Position numbers and translations under genes: made by a program. From Kordiimonas aestuarii (GTDB lineage: Bacteria; Pseudomonadota; Alphaproteobacteria; Sphingomonadales; Kordiimonadaceae), in NCBI RefSeq assembly GCF_025574465.1, contig NZ_JAOBPP010000018.1:62001-126000 (forward strand): 64,000 nucleotides of DNA. Reading direction: 5' to 3'. Shown piece by piece: positions 16,926 to 25,196 of the stretch. The notes under the pieces were generated by a model, which saw nothing but the letters and a program-made list of their open reading frames with translations, was not told the origin of the DNA and did not search any database. Every line of letters begins with the position of its first letter. The stretch's first letter is position 1.

Positions 16926-18983
16926 ATGACAGGCTATTTGATTGTCGCATTGATCGACATCGCCGTCGCATTTTATGTCCTTCGGACGTCGGGGAAAAAT
17001 CGCGCTGCGCTGGCCTTTGCGCTTCTCTGGGTTTGTTTTGGCGTCTGGTCCCTGAACCTCTACCTCGCGTCCAGCATCGCGGATGCCAACCAGTTGGCGC
17101 CATGGTTCCACCTGCTGCGCTTTGGCATGTTTTTCATTGCTCCTTGCATGATGCTGTTTTTCGCATACATCACCCGTGCCCGCATGGACCGCCTGTTGAA
17201 ACTCGCCATTGGTTCGTCCGCGCTTGCCAGCACCTTGCTTTATATTACCAACCTTGCCTTCTTCCAGAGCACGTTGGTGCCGGGAACCACAGGTTTCACG
17301 ACAGCCGCAGACACCCTTTCTCATATTCACGAGGCGAATTTTGTTGTCGCGGCGCTTGTCAGCCTTGCCTTGACGATCAGGGCTCTGCAAACCGCGATCT
17401 TCCGGGAGAAGCAACGTATCCGCTGGTTAATGGCCGCGATCGTGGTTGGCACTGCGCTCGGCATTACCAGTTTTGAATATTCCAAGCTCTTCGGTATGGC
17501 AGGAAATATTCTGGGGCTATCAATCCTCGCGTATGCCCTGCTGCGCCACCACGTCATCAATCTTGGTTTTGCAATCAACAGCGGCCTGACCAAAGCGCTA
17601 GCGCTCGTCGTTCTGGCTACCCTGTTTGCTGGTCTTGAAGTTGCTGTTGCGCAGGCCGCCTTCACAAGCACTGAGACGGTCCTGATACGCATGGTAGCCC
17701 TGTTCGCGGCGCTGGAGAGTTATCCGTGGCTGGTTGCGCGCATCTGTGCCTTGCGCGAACGCTATTTCCTGAAACCACCTTACCATTACGACTTTGTCAC
17801 CCACTGGGTGCTTACGGGCCTGAAAGATTGCTCAACCCCGGCAGCACTTCGTGCCCTGACCGATGAGGTTTTTCTCAAGCTGATCCGTGTTTCGGATTAT
17901 CATATCGATTTAAAGGCAGAGACACTCGGTGGCGACACCGGCGATGGATATGTGCGCTTCCAAGGCCAAAACCCCATGCTGTACCCTGCACCGAAAGAGG
18001 GCTTGGCCTTCCTCGAACAGATCGGTGATACTCCCGGCACGCTATTTTACGATGAAGCGCCTGCCTCGCTGAAACGCGCCTTTGCCGTACATCGGATCAG
18101 TGCGTGTGTACCGATCATGCATGCCGGGCAGCAGATAGGGACCATCACCCTTGGTACACCCGGCAAATACGAACAATTCAGCTATGACGATATCCGCCTG
18201 ATGACGTGGTTTGCGGGCGAGGTCGCCCCTGCTCTTGATCGCCTCATCACCACGGCACGGCTTGAAAGCAGCCTGAACGATGCGGAAAAAACACTGACCG
18301 TGGTTTCTCGTCTCAATGAATATAATCATGATGTTAAAACACCGTTTTCGAATATCGAGGCGCTTTTGCTGGCCGGAGATGCCTTCTCCCCCGAAGAGCG
18401 GGAGGAAAAAATCCTCGAGCAAGTGAAGAAGGGCCACGCCCTTGTCACCACCATGACCCGCATGCTCAAGGGCCAGCACCAGAAAGTGCTCACCCGCTTC
18501 AACCTCAATGAAACCATTGAAGATGTGGTCTCCAGCTTTCCGACACATGAGGGGCTGGTGCAAACCGCGCTGAACCCGCTGCCGCCCGTAGACGGATATG
18601 AGCAGGAAATAAGCATCATGCTCTCGAACCTGCTTTCAAACGCCTTCAAGGCGCTGGACAAACCACGTTCCGCGGTCAATATCGAAACATGGTATGATAA
18701 AACGCTTGATCAGGTCGGGTGCCGTATCCGCGATAACGGCAGCGGTATGGATGCTGAGCGGCTTGCCACCCTCTGGCAAAGCGGTGAGACCGGCCATCGC
18801 GGCACGGGGGGGTCTGGGGTCGGAACTGGCGTGGTCAAACGCATCATCGAAAGCCATGACGGCAGCATTCGCGCGACCAGCGAGCCTGGCGTCGGCTCAG
18901 AATTTATCGTCATGCTGCCAGCAGCCAAACGCATGAAACCCCGCGATGCCGGCACCAGCCCGCTTCGAGCTTCCGCAGGCTAA
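16926..18983 (+). CDS. Multi-span membrane sensor histidine kinase (7TM-GAF-DHp-HATPase)
   Basis: A 685-residue kinase. About eight or nine hydrophobic segments fill residues 1-280 (TGYLIVALIDIAVAFYVL, ALLWVCFGVWSLNLYLA, AALVSLALTIRAL and others), resembling the HisKA_7TM/PrsK-type sensor region. A GAF-like domain follows (about 300-440). The phosphoacceptor is His468 in NEYNHDVKTPF, and the ATPase has N box NLLSNAFKAL, G1 DNGSGMD and a glycine-rich lid ending GTGVVKRIIESHDG. It carries no receiver domain. The stop overlaps by 4 bp the stop of the DHp-receiver gene on the other strand. Next to a possible acyl-signal synthase, a hydrophobic ligand sensed in the membrane is an attractive idea; otherwise it could sense membrane state, as suggested for PrsK-like kinases. 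Confidence 0.87.
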   Translation: MTGYLIVALIDIAVAFYVLRTSGKNRAALAFALLWVCFGVWSLNLYLASSIADANQLAPWFHLLRFGMFFIAPCMMLFFAYITRARMDRLLKLAIGSSALASTLLYITNLAFFQSTLVPGTTGFTTAADTLSHIHEANFVVAALVSLALTIRALQTAIFREKQRIRWLMAAIVVGTALGITSFEYSKLFGMAGNILGLSILAYALLRHHVINLGFAINSGLTKALALVVLATLFAGLEVAVAQAAFTSTETVLIRMVALFAALESYPWLVARICALRERYFLKPPYHYDFVTHWVLTGLKDCSTPAALRALTDEVFLKLIRVSDYHIDLKAETLGGDTGDGYVRFQGQNPMLYPAPKEGLAFLEQIGDTPGTLFYDEAPASLKRAFAVHRISACVPIMHAGQQIGTITLGTPGKYEQFSYDDIRLMTWFAGEVAPALDRLITTARLESSLNDAEKTLTVVSRLNEYNHDVKTPFSNIEALLLAGDAFSPEEREEKILEQVKKGHALVTTMTRMLKGQHQKVLTRFNLNETIEDVVSSFPTHEGLVQTALNPLPPVDGYEQEISIMLSNLLSNAFKALDKPRSAVNIETWYDKTLDQVGCRIRDNGSGMDAERLATLWQSGETGHRGTGGSGVGTGVVKRIIESHDGSIRATSEPGVGSEFIVMLPAAKRMKPRDAGTSPLRASAG

Positions 18984-19648
18984 CTTGCCCGCAGCCGCTC
19001 TGCCGCCCTTGCAAGAACCTGCATAAGCTTCACCCCGGTTACCGGCTTCGCCATGAAATCCTGCATGCCTGCGTCAAGGCACGCCTGGCGTAAATTCTCC
19101 ACCCGCGGATCATTGGACATGCCGATCATATACGGCATGTCCCGGTCTCCGGCCGCCTTTGCCCAGCCACGCGCAAAGTCAGTGCCACGGATAACCGGGG
19201 CATGTTCATCAAGGAAGATAACGTCAAATCCCTGCGTTTCACAAAGCTCAAGCGCCGTCACGCCATCCGCGCACACAACCACCTTGTGACCAAGTTGTTC
19301 GAGAAGCCGCAATCCGATATCGCGGTGAATCTGGTCATCATCAACATAGAGGATCACGAAGGCGGTATCGGTCTCCCCGGCGGGAACATCATTCCCGGGT
19401 TCCGTATCCCTGTTCCCGAACTGGTGCCAGAAGGCATCCAGCTCCGCATTAATCCGGTCCACCTGCCGGTTAATATCCGTCCGGACGCCTGCGGCTTCCA
19501 CAGTACCGTCGCCGATCAGCTCCGTCAGGTTTTTTATGGTCAGAAGCGGTGTGCGCAGTTGATGCAGCAATGCCGCCACCCTGGTTTCGACATCATTTTG
19601 GTCAACATCCAATTTGTCAGGTGCCATGTCCCCCCCCGTGGCAATCAT
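18980..19648 (-). CDS. DHp (HisKA)-receiver protein without kinase domain
   Basis: A 222-residue cytoplasmic protein. Residues about 20-75 form a histidine-kinase dimerisation helix pair with an intact H-box (LLHQLRTPL, His29). There is no ATP-binding domain. A linker leads to a receiver domain (ILYVDDDQIHRD acidic pocket, DVIFLDEHAP phospho-Asp, final Lys in DFMAKPV). This is the layout of a phosphotransfer intermediate: it could accept phosphate from the kinase next door and pass it on, or be a response regulator with a dimerisation module. The ATG at 19648 has a good AGGAAG site. Codons 4-7 contain a run of eight G (19630-19637), with an in-frame ATG right after it at 19627. It is convergent with the kinase gene. 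Confidence 0.82.
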   Translation of the reverse strand: MIATGGDMAPDKLDVDQNDVETRVAALLHQLRTPLLTIKNLTELIGDGTVEAAGVRTDINRQVDRINAELDAFWHQFGNRDTEPGNDVPAGETDTAFVILYVDDDQIHRDIGLRLLEQLGHKVVVCADGVTALELCETQGFDVIFLDEHAPVIRGTDFARGWAKAAGDRDMPYMIGMSNDPRVENLRQACLDAGMQDFMAKPVTGVKLMQVLARAAERLRAS

Positions 19649-19725
19649 TGAGCTTCCTAGCCTTAGGCCGCCGGGCCTAGCGGGTCAATGGTTGTTCAAG
19701 GCCAGAGCCCCACCAACATAATTAG

Positions 19726-19741
19726 TTAGGCATATACCTAA
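19726..19741. promoter_or_regulatory. ArsR-gene operator dyad 1
   Basis: TTAGG-N6-CCTAA inverted repeat about 43 bp before the ArsR start. A TTGACA -35-like hexamer follows at 19749. Autoregulation is likely for such regulators. Confidence 0.5.
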
Positions 19742-19770
19742 TTTTTGATTGACACTGAAAGCCCGCACCA

Positions 19771-19792
19771 GTTAGTTAGGTGAATGACTAAC
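19771..19792. promoter_or_regulatory. ArsR-gene operator dyad 2, overlapping the start codon
   Basis: GTTAGT-N10-ACTAAC inverted repeat that spans the ArsR ATG (19784). The GTTAGTTAGG half is related to ATTAGTTAGG at 19721-19730, so the two sites look like copies of one operator. Confidence 0.5.
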
Positions 19793-20140
19793 AATGCAGA
19801 AAATCTGGACATCGTTTTTCAGGCGCTGGCGGATAAAACCCGTCGCACGGTGTTGCAACGCCTCGCCGATGGCCCCCTGACGGTGAGCGAACTGGCAAGC
19901 CCGTTCGAAATGGCCCTGCCTTCCTTTATGCAGCATCTCAAGGTGCTGGAGGACAGCGGGCTCATCCGCAGCCGGAAAGAGGGTCGGGTCCGAACCTGCG
20001 AGATTACGCCCATGAACCTTGTGCCTGCAGAAAGCTGGATCATCGACCAGCGCAAAATCTGGCAGGACCGTTTCAACAGGCTGGACGGCCTTCTTCTACG
20101 ATTACAAAAACAGGATCAAAGACATGACAGCGACGAATGA
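19784..20140 (+). CDS. ArsR-family winged-helix repressor
   Basis: A 118-residue regulator. It starts with the hallmark NLDIVFQALADKTRRTVLQRLADGPLTVSELA, then the recognition helix (MALPSFMQHLKVLEDSGLIRSRKEGRVRTCEI). No Cys-based metal site is visible. Its gene overlaps an SRPBCC (AHSA1-like) gene by 17 bp. This ArsR-SRPBCC pairing is widespread and the two proteins presumably work together, but their ligand is unknown. Two related dyads in the promoter suggest autorepression. Confidence 0.92.
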   Translation: MTNNAENLDIVFQALADKTRRTVLQRLADGPLTVSELASPFEMALPSFMQHLKVLEDSGLIRSRKEGRVRTCEITPMNLVPAESWIIDQRKIWQDRFNRLDGLLLRLQKQDQRHDSDE

Positions 20141-20597
20141 TAACAACCTCGACCTTGTGATTGACCGCACGCTTCCCGTACCGGTAGACCTCGTCTGGCA
20201 AGCCTGGAGCGATGTCACCCTGTTCCAGCAATGGTGGGCACCCAGGCCGGTTACGCTGAAAGTCGAGGAGATGGACCTGCGGCCCGGCGGCGGTTTTCGG
20301 GCCGAAATGAACCTGCCCGACGGCACGGTTTTTCCCCTCGCGGGTTGCTACCTCGCGGTAGAGGAAAAAAAACGCATCGTCTTCACCGATGCCCTCACCG
20401 GCGGCTGGCGTCCGGCGGCGGAGCCCTTCTTCTCTGCGGTGATCACGATGGAAGACCTTGGCGACAGCACCCGGTATATCGCAACCGCGATGCACAACAA
20501 TGTAGAAAGCCGCAAGCGCCATGAGGAAATGGGGTTCTTTGACGGTTGGGGTACATGCATAGACCAGTTGGTCGAGCTGGCCACCAGCCTGAAATAA
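20124..20597 (+). CDS. SRPBCC / AHSA1-like domain protein
   Basis: A 157-residue protein with the helix-grip lipid/ligand-binding fold of the START/Bet v1 group. Evidence: DLVIDRTLPVPVDLVWQAWSDVTLFQQWWAPRP at the start, the DLRPGGGFRAEM strand pair, and the long C-terminal helix HEEMGFFDGWGTCIDQLVELA. The start is the ATG at 20124 behind an AGGA site; it overlaps the end of the ArsR gene. The ligand is unknown, but the operon with an ArsR regulator suggests the protein binds or removes the effector. Confidence 0.88.
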   Translation: MTATNDNNLDLVIDRTLPVPVDLVWQAWSDVTLFQQWWAPRPVTLKVEEMDLRPGGGFRAEMNLPDGTVFPLAGCYLAVEEKKRIVFTDALTGGWRPAAEPFFSAVITMEDLGDSTRYIATAMHNNVESRKRHEEMGFFDGWGTCIDQLVELATSLK

Positions 20598-20690
20598 TTG
20601 AGGCTGACCGACGCGGCACGGCCAAGATGGCCGTATCGCGGGGGAGCGCCCCATACTATGGTTTATTTCAGGCTGAGACTCTCATGAGTC
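20585..20690. repeat. Nested inverted-repeat region after the SRPBCC gene
   Basis: A perfect 13-bp inverted repeat, CAGCCTGAAATAA (20585-20597, containing the SRPBCC stop) and TTATTTCAGGCTG (20663-20675), encloses smaller hairpins (ACGGCC-N5-GGCCGT; GGGG-N5-CCCC). A separate GACTC-TCAT-GAGTC dyad follows at 20677-20690. The remaining bases up to the RND start (20691-20878) are A-rich, with no gene. Confidence 0.6.
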
Positions 20691-20878
20691 CATCAGGTAA
20701 AAGAGCAAAAAAATAACCTAAAAACGAGGCTGATAGCCAAAAAGCGTGACATTTTTCAAACAGTTTGAAGGAATGTCCGCTGTTTTGATGGCCGGTTGAA
20801 GAAAACAACTTGCCACAAGAGAACGAATAGAGAACTTTTCAGCATTCAAAAGAAAAAGATGCACGACAGGGACAGACG

Positions 20879-23800
20879 ATGAAACTGACACGACAGAGCC
20901 TCCAGAACCCCGCCGCCGTCGCGATCGTAACCGCGGTTCTCATGCTGCTTGGCGTCATGTCGGTCATGAGCATGCCGGCACAACTGCTGCCACAAATCCA
21001 GAAACCGATTATCTCTGTTGTCAATTCCTGGCCCGGCGCCTCCCCCGCCGAGATGGAATCGGAGATCGCGGTACCGGTCGAGGAAGTGCTGGTTGGCACA
21101 CCCGGGATGACCGAAATGGTATCGTGGAATATGGCCAACTTCGGCTTCATGCAGCTTGAGTTCGCGCTCGAAACCGACATGACAACGGCGTTGATTGAGG
21201 TGATCAGCCGCCTGAACCGGCTGCGTCCACTTCCGGCGAGTGCAGAAAAACCGCAAATCCTGATGGGTGAATGGGGTGACGCCAACGACACATTGATCGA
21301 CTATTACATTCAGATGGAAGACCTGAATGAAGAGCAGGTTGCCAAGAACCGCCGGTATATCCGTGATACAATCGTGCCGGAGCTGCAATCGCTCTACGGC
21401 GTTTCCCGTATCGACTTTGATGATGGTAGCGGCGGGCGCGGCGAACAGCTGCAGATCATTTTTGACCCCTACCGCGCAGCGGAACTGGGTATCGATATCG
21501 CGCAAGTTCCGGCCCGTGTCGGCCGTTCGGCCGATATTTCAAGCGGCTTTGTCGACGTCGGACGCAAGCAATACACCGTGCGCCTCGAAGGCCGCTATGA
21601 CGCAGACGAACTTGCCGGGCTGATCCTGGAATGGCGCGACGGCCTGCCCATCCGCCTTGGCGATGTTGCCCGGGTAGAGATCGGCATTGGCCGTGCGGAC
21701 GGCTTCATATACCAGAACGGCAATCCTTCGTTCCGGCTGAGCATTTCCAAAAATAACGATGCCAACGTCCTGCAAGCCCTTGAAGGTGTAAAAACGAAGC
21801 TGGATCAGTTGAACGTCGGCCCCTTTGCCGAGCGCGGCTTGAAGGCACAATATTCGTTTGACCCCAGCCTTTACATCAACCGGTCCATCAGCCTTCTGAG
21901 CGGCAACCTTGTCATCGGCATGATGCTGGCCATCGTCGTCCTGTGGTTATTCCTGCGTCAATGGCGCGCCACAATGCTGATCGCACTGGCGATCCCGGTA
22001 TCCCTGCTGACCACTTTCCTGGTGCTTCAGGTTACCGGCCGGACACTCAATGTTATCTCGCTGGCGGGTCTTGCCTTTGCCTGCGGCATGGTGCTCGACG
22101 CTGCCATTGTGGTGCTGGAGAATATCGTGCGCCTGAGGGAGCGCGGCGAGCGCCCGCTCGAAGCCAGCGATAAGGGCGCAACCCAGGTGTGGGGGGCGCT
22201 ATTGGCATCCACGGCTACGACGGTTGCCATCTTTATCCCGATCATGTTCCTCAAGGACGCCGAAGGGCAAATGTTTGCTGACCTTGCGCTTACCATTGCA
22301 ATCGGCGTCAGTGTCTCCCTTTTTGTGGCGGTGACTATCCTGCCGACCACCGCACGTTTCTGGATGCGCCAACTACCTGAGCCAGAGACAGGTGTCACAG
22401 TTTGGGATCGCATTACTGACCGCCTGATGGCCATGACCAATACCCAGGCCAAGCGCATCGGCTGGGTTGCCAGCCTGATCATCGTCTCCGTCACGTTGAC
22501 GGTCACGCTTTGGCCGCAAAGCAACTATCTGCCGCCCGTTAAGCGTGACACCGTTGACAGCTTCCTGTTTTTCCCGCCCGGCACAAATGTAGAGACGGCG
22601 GATAAGGAAATCGCGCAGGTTATTGATGCCCGTATCCAGCCCTACCTGACCGGAGAAAAGTCCCCAAAAGTGCGGGATTATTTCTTCTGGTCCTTCCCTG
22701 GCGCCACCGGCGGCTGGCTTGCCCTCAACGGCGAGGACGGCACGGACCTCAATGAATTGCAAAACGTTGTCCAGACGGAAATCATTTCCGGCATCCCGGA
22801 CATGTTTGGCTTTACCATGCGCCGTAGCCTGTTTGGTGGTTTTGAAGACAGCAACAGCGTTGAAATGCGCATTATGTCCACCGACCTTGACGCTGTTAAA
22901 AACGCCGCGATGTCAGGCATGGGCATTGTGATGGGTTCAATCCCCGGTGCGACTGCCAACCCAATGCCTGATCCCTTCGCCGAAGCGACCGAACTGCGCT
23001 TTGAACCGAATGACGAACGTTTGGCCGAGGTAGGCTGGACACGCACAGACCTGACTTCCGTGGTTCTGGAACTTGGTCAAGGAGCATGGCTTGGCGAATA
23101 TTTTGACGGCACGTCCAGGCTTGATATCTACCTGAAATCTGAACGCTTCCACACGCCCGAGGAAATGGCGGACCTTCCGGTCATGACCCCCAAGGGCGGG
23201 CTTGTGCCGCTTGGCGAATTGGCCGAAATTTCTACCACCCTTGGGCCCAATACAATCGCGCGGTTTGACCGGGCGCGTGCCTACAGCCTGTCGGTCAACC
23301 CGCCGGAAGGCATGTCGCTGGAAGAACTGATTACCAAGCTCAAGTCGGATGTCGCACCACAACTCCAGGCAATGCTGCCAGCGGACGGCACCATCACATA
23401 TGCTGGAAGCGCCGAGGACCTTGAGCGCGCCATTGGCACGCTAAGCGGCAATTTCCTGATGGCGCTTGGCCTGCTGATTCTGATCATGGCCGGGCTGTTC
23501 AAGTCGCTCAAAGACGCGCTTCTGGTTATCATTGCCATTCCGCTTGCCTGCGTGGGCGGTGTGCTGGCGATCAACCTGATGAACCTGATCAACTTCCAGC
23601 CGCTCGACCTTCTGGGCATGATTGGTTTCATCATCCTGCTGGGGCTGGTGGTCAATAACGCCATCTTACTGGTGGAACAGACCCGCCGTGCCGAAAGCCG
23701 GGGCTTCAGCCGCGTCGATGCCGTGCGTCAGGCGTTGCGCCTGCGCCTGAGGCCTATTTTCATGAGCACGCTCACCAGCCTGTTTGGCATGGCACCGCTT

Positions 23801-24004
23801 CTGCTTTTCCCCGGGTCGGGCAGCGAAATATACCGTGGTATGGCGGCGGCAATTGTTGGGGGCATGAGCGTATCCACACTCTTTACCCTCGTACTGTTGC
23901 CGAGCCTGTTGCAGTTGACACCGGGCAAAACCACAACTGCCGTCGGCGCCGACGTTGATAGGGATGATGACCTTCACGAGCAGCGATCAGAAGCAGCGGA
24001 ATAG
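20879..24004 (+). CDS. RND-superfamily efflux pump inner-membrane subunit
   Basis: A 1041-residue proton-driven transporter with the duplicated RND layout: TM1, a large periplasmic loop, TM2-6, TM7, a second loop and TM8-12. The N-terminus (MKLTRQSLQNPAAVAIVTAVLMLLGVMSVMSMPAQLLPQI) and the repeated motif around TM11 (LVVNNAILLVEQTRRAESRG) are typical. TM4 reads CGMVLDAAIVVLENI, so only one Asp of the Asp-Asp pair of AcrB is present, as in CusA-like members. The adaptor gene follows 43 bp downstream; no outer-membrane channel gene is nearby, so a TolC-type protein from elsewhere is needed. The substrate is unknown. Confidence 0.9.
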   Translation: MKLTRQSLQNPAAVAIVTAVLMLLGVMSVMSMPAQLLPQIQKPIISVVNSWPGASPAEMESEIAVPVEEVLVGTPGMTEMVSWNMANFGFMQLEFALETDMTTALIEVISRLNRLRPLPASAEKPQILMGEWGDANDTLIDYYIQMEDLNEEQVAKNRRYIRDTIVPELQSLYGVSRIDFDDGSGGRGEQLQIIFDPYRAAELGIDIAQVPARVGRSADISSGFVDVGRKQYTVRLEGRYDADELAGLILEWRDGLPIRLGDVARVEIGIGRADGFIYQNGNPSFRLSISKNNDANVLQALEGVKTKLDQLNVGPFAERGLKAQYSFDPSLYINRSISLLSGNLVIGMMLAIVVLWLFLRQWRATMLIALAIPVSLLTTFLVLQVTGRTLNVISLAGLAFACGMVLDAAIVVLENIVRLRERGERPLEASDKGATQVWGALLASTATTVAIFIPIMFLKDAEGQMFADLALTIAIGVSVSLFVAVTILPTTARFWMRQLPEPETGVTVWDRITDRLMAMTNTQAKRIGWVASLIIVSVTLTVTLWPQSNYLPPVKRDTVDSFLFFPPGTNVETADKEIAQVIDARIQPYLTGEKSPKVRDYFFWSFPGATGGWLALNGEDGTDLNELQNVVQTEIISGIPDMFGFTMRRSLFGGFEDSNSVEMRIMSTDLDAVKNAAMSGMGIVMGSIPGATANPMPDPFAEATELRFEPNDERLAEVGWTRTDLTSVVLELGQGAWLGEYFDGTSRLDIYLKSERFHTPEEMADLPVMTPKGGLVPLGELAEISTTLGPNTIARFDRARAYSLSVNPPEGMSLEELITKLKSDVAPQLQAMLPADGTITYAGSAEDLERAIGTLSGNFLMALGLLILIMAGLFKSLKDALLVIIAIPLACVGGVLAINLMNLINFQPLDLLGMIGFIILLGLVVNNAILLVEQTRRAESRGFSRVDAVRQALRLRLRPIFMSTLTSLFGMAPLLLFPGSGSEIYRGMAAAIVGGMSVSTLFTLVLLPSLLQLTPGKTTTAVGADVDRDDDLHEQRSEAAE

Positions 24005-24047
24005 CAACAGTTTTACCGATAAAATACTTGAAAGAAACGAGTTAACG

Positions 24048-25130
24048 ATGGCTTTGACAATTTCATTACCCTCTCCTTTGGCGATAGGTGCAGGTGTATT
24101 CCTGTCCTTGACAGCCTCCTTCGGCATCAGCGCACAGGGCATGCAGGAGATGCCTCCGGCACAGGTTGAGGTAGCTGTTGCAGAAAAACGCATGATGGCG
24201 CCGGAAATGCTGGTCTCTGGCACCGTGATCAGCCTCAACGACAGTCGCATCGCGGCAGAAGTTGAAGGCCCGCTTTCATGGATTGCCCAGGTTGGTACGC
24301 ATGTAAAAAAAGGCGATGTGATCGCCCGCATTGATGACCGGCTACTGACCATAGCGACACGCCGTGCCGAGGCCAACCTCAAGCGGCTGAAAGCCAACCT
24401 GTCGTTCCGCGAGCAGGACGTCAAACGCTACGACGAGTTGGCGAAAAGCGATAACGCCTCGAAGGCGCGGCTTCAAGAAGTCACGGCGCAGCGCGACATG
24501 CTGCGGGAGGAAATCAGCGATGCTGAAGCCGCCTATGACAAAGCCAAGGGCGACCTCGCCCGCGCTGAAATCAAGGCCCCTTTCCCCGGTCACGTGGTAC
24601 AGCGCCTCGTGAATATCGGGGAATATATGAATGTAAGCGATCCGCTTCTCAGGCTTGTCGACACCGAAAATGTGGAGGTAGTTATTCCTGCACCGATCGC
24701 CATCACACCCTTCATGAAGCCGGGGGATAGCGTTGCCGTCCATGACGGCCGGGCAAGCCGCATGTTGCCGATCCGTACCGTCGTACCGGTTGGTGATATG
24801 GTCTCCCGCATGGTGGAGGTACGCCTGACGGCACAACCCAACGTATGGATGATCGGTACGCCGGTGAAGGTTAGCCTTCCGAAGGACACACCGACCGAAG
24901 CCGTCGCCGTGCCGCGCGATGCTATCGTACTGAAGGGGGGCACCCGCTATCTCTATAGGGTTTCAAACGACAACAAAGCCGAGCAGGTCAACGCCGACAT
25001 CGACGCCTCCATCGGCCTATGGGTATCTCTCAAGGGTGGCGTCGCAGCAGGTGACAAGGTGGTTGTTCGAGGAGCCGAACGTCTGATGCCTGGCCAGGGT
25101 GTCATGATCAAGGACGCGGGCAGCCGCTAA
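24048..25130 (+). CDS. RND efflux pump periplasmic adaptor subunit
   Basis: A 360-residue membrane-fusion protein. An N-terminal hydrophobic export segment (PLAIGAGVFLSLTASFGISAQG) precedes the halves of the lipoyl domain (SRIAAEVEGPLSWIAQVGTHVKKGDVIARID and DLARAEIKAPFPGHVVQRLVNIGEYM). Between them lies a helical hairpin (TRRAEANLKRLKANLSFREQDVKRYDELAKSD). Beta-barrel and membrane-proximal domains follow. I take the ATG at 24048 because it opens directly on the export segment; upstream in-frame sequence belongs to the permease gene in another frame. It bridges the RND permease to an outer-membrane channel. Confidence 0.9.
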   Translation: MALTISLPSPLAIGAGVFLSLTASFGISAQGMQEMPPAQVEVAVAEKRMMAPEMLVSGTVISLNDSRIAAEVEGPLSWIAQVGTHVKKGDVIARIDDRLLTIATRRAEANLKRLKANLSFREQDVKRYDELAKSDNASKARLQEVTAQRDMLREEISDAEAAYDKAKGDLARAEIKAPFPGHVVQRLVNIGEYMNVSDPLLRLVDTENVEVVIPAPIAITPFMKPGDSVAVHDGRASRMLPIRTVVPVGDMVSRMVEVRLTAQPNVWMIGTPVKVSLPKDTPTEAVAVPRDAIVLKGGTRYLYRVSNDNKAEQVNADIDASIGLWVSLKGGVAAGDKVVVRGAERLMPGQGVMIKDAGSR

Positions 25131-25167
25131 GCGCCGGCCTGATCAGGGAGTAACGGGTAAAGATCAT

Positions 25168-25196
25168 AAAATGGGCTTCTATTTGAGGCCCATTTT
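25168..25196. terminator. Bidirectional terminator between convergent genes
   Basis: AAAATGGGC (25168-25176) and GCCCATTTT (25188-25196) form a 9-bp stem with A/T flanks on both strands. It overlaps the stop of the minus-strand gene and serves both that gene and the efflux operon. Confidence 0.8.

Noticed and set aside
16173-18983. PEP-CTERM/exosortase sorting locus
   Set aside because: The acyltransferase and kinase resemble parts of such loci, but no exosortase, PEP-CTERM protein or polysaccharide genes are nearby.
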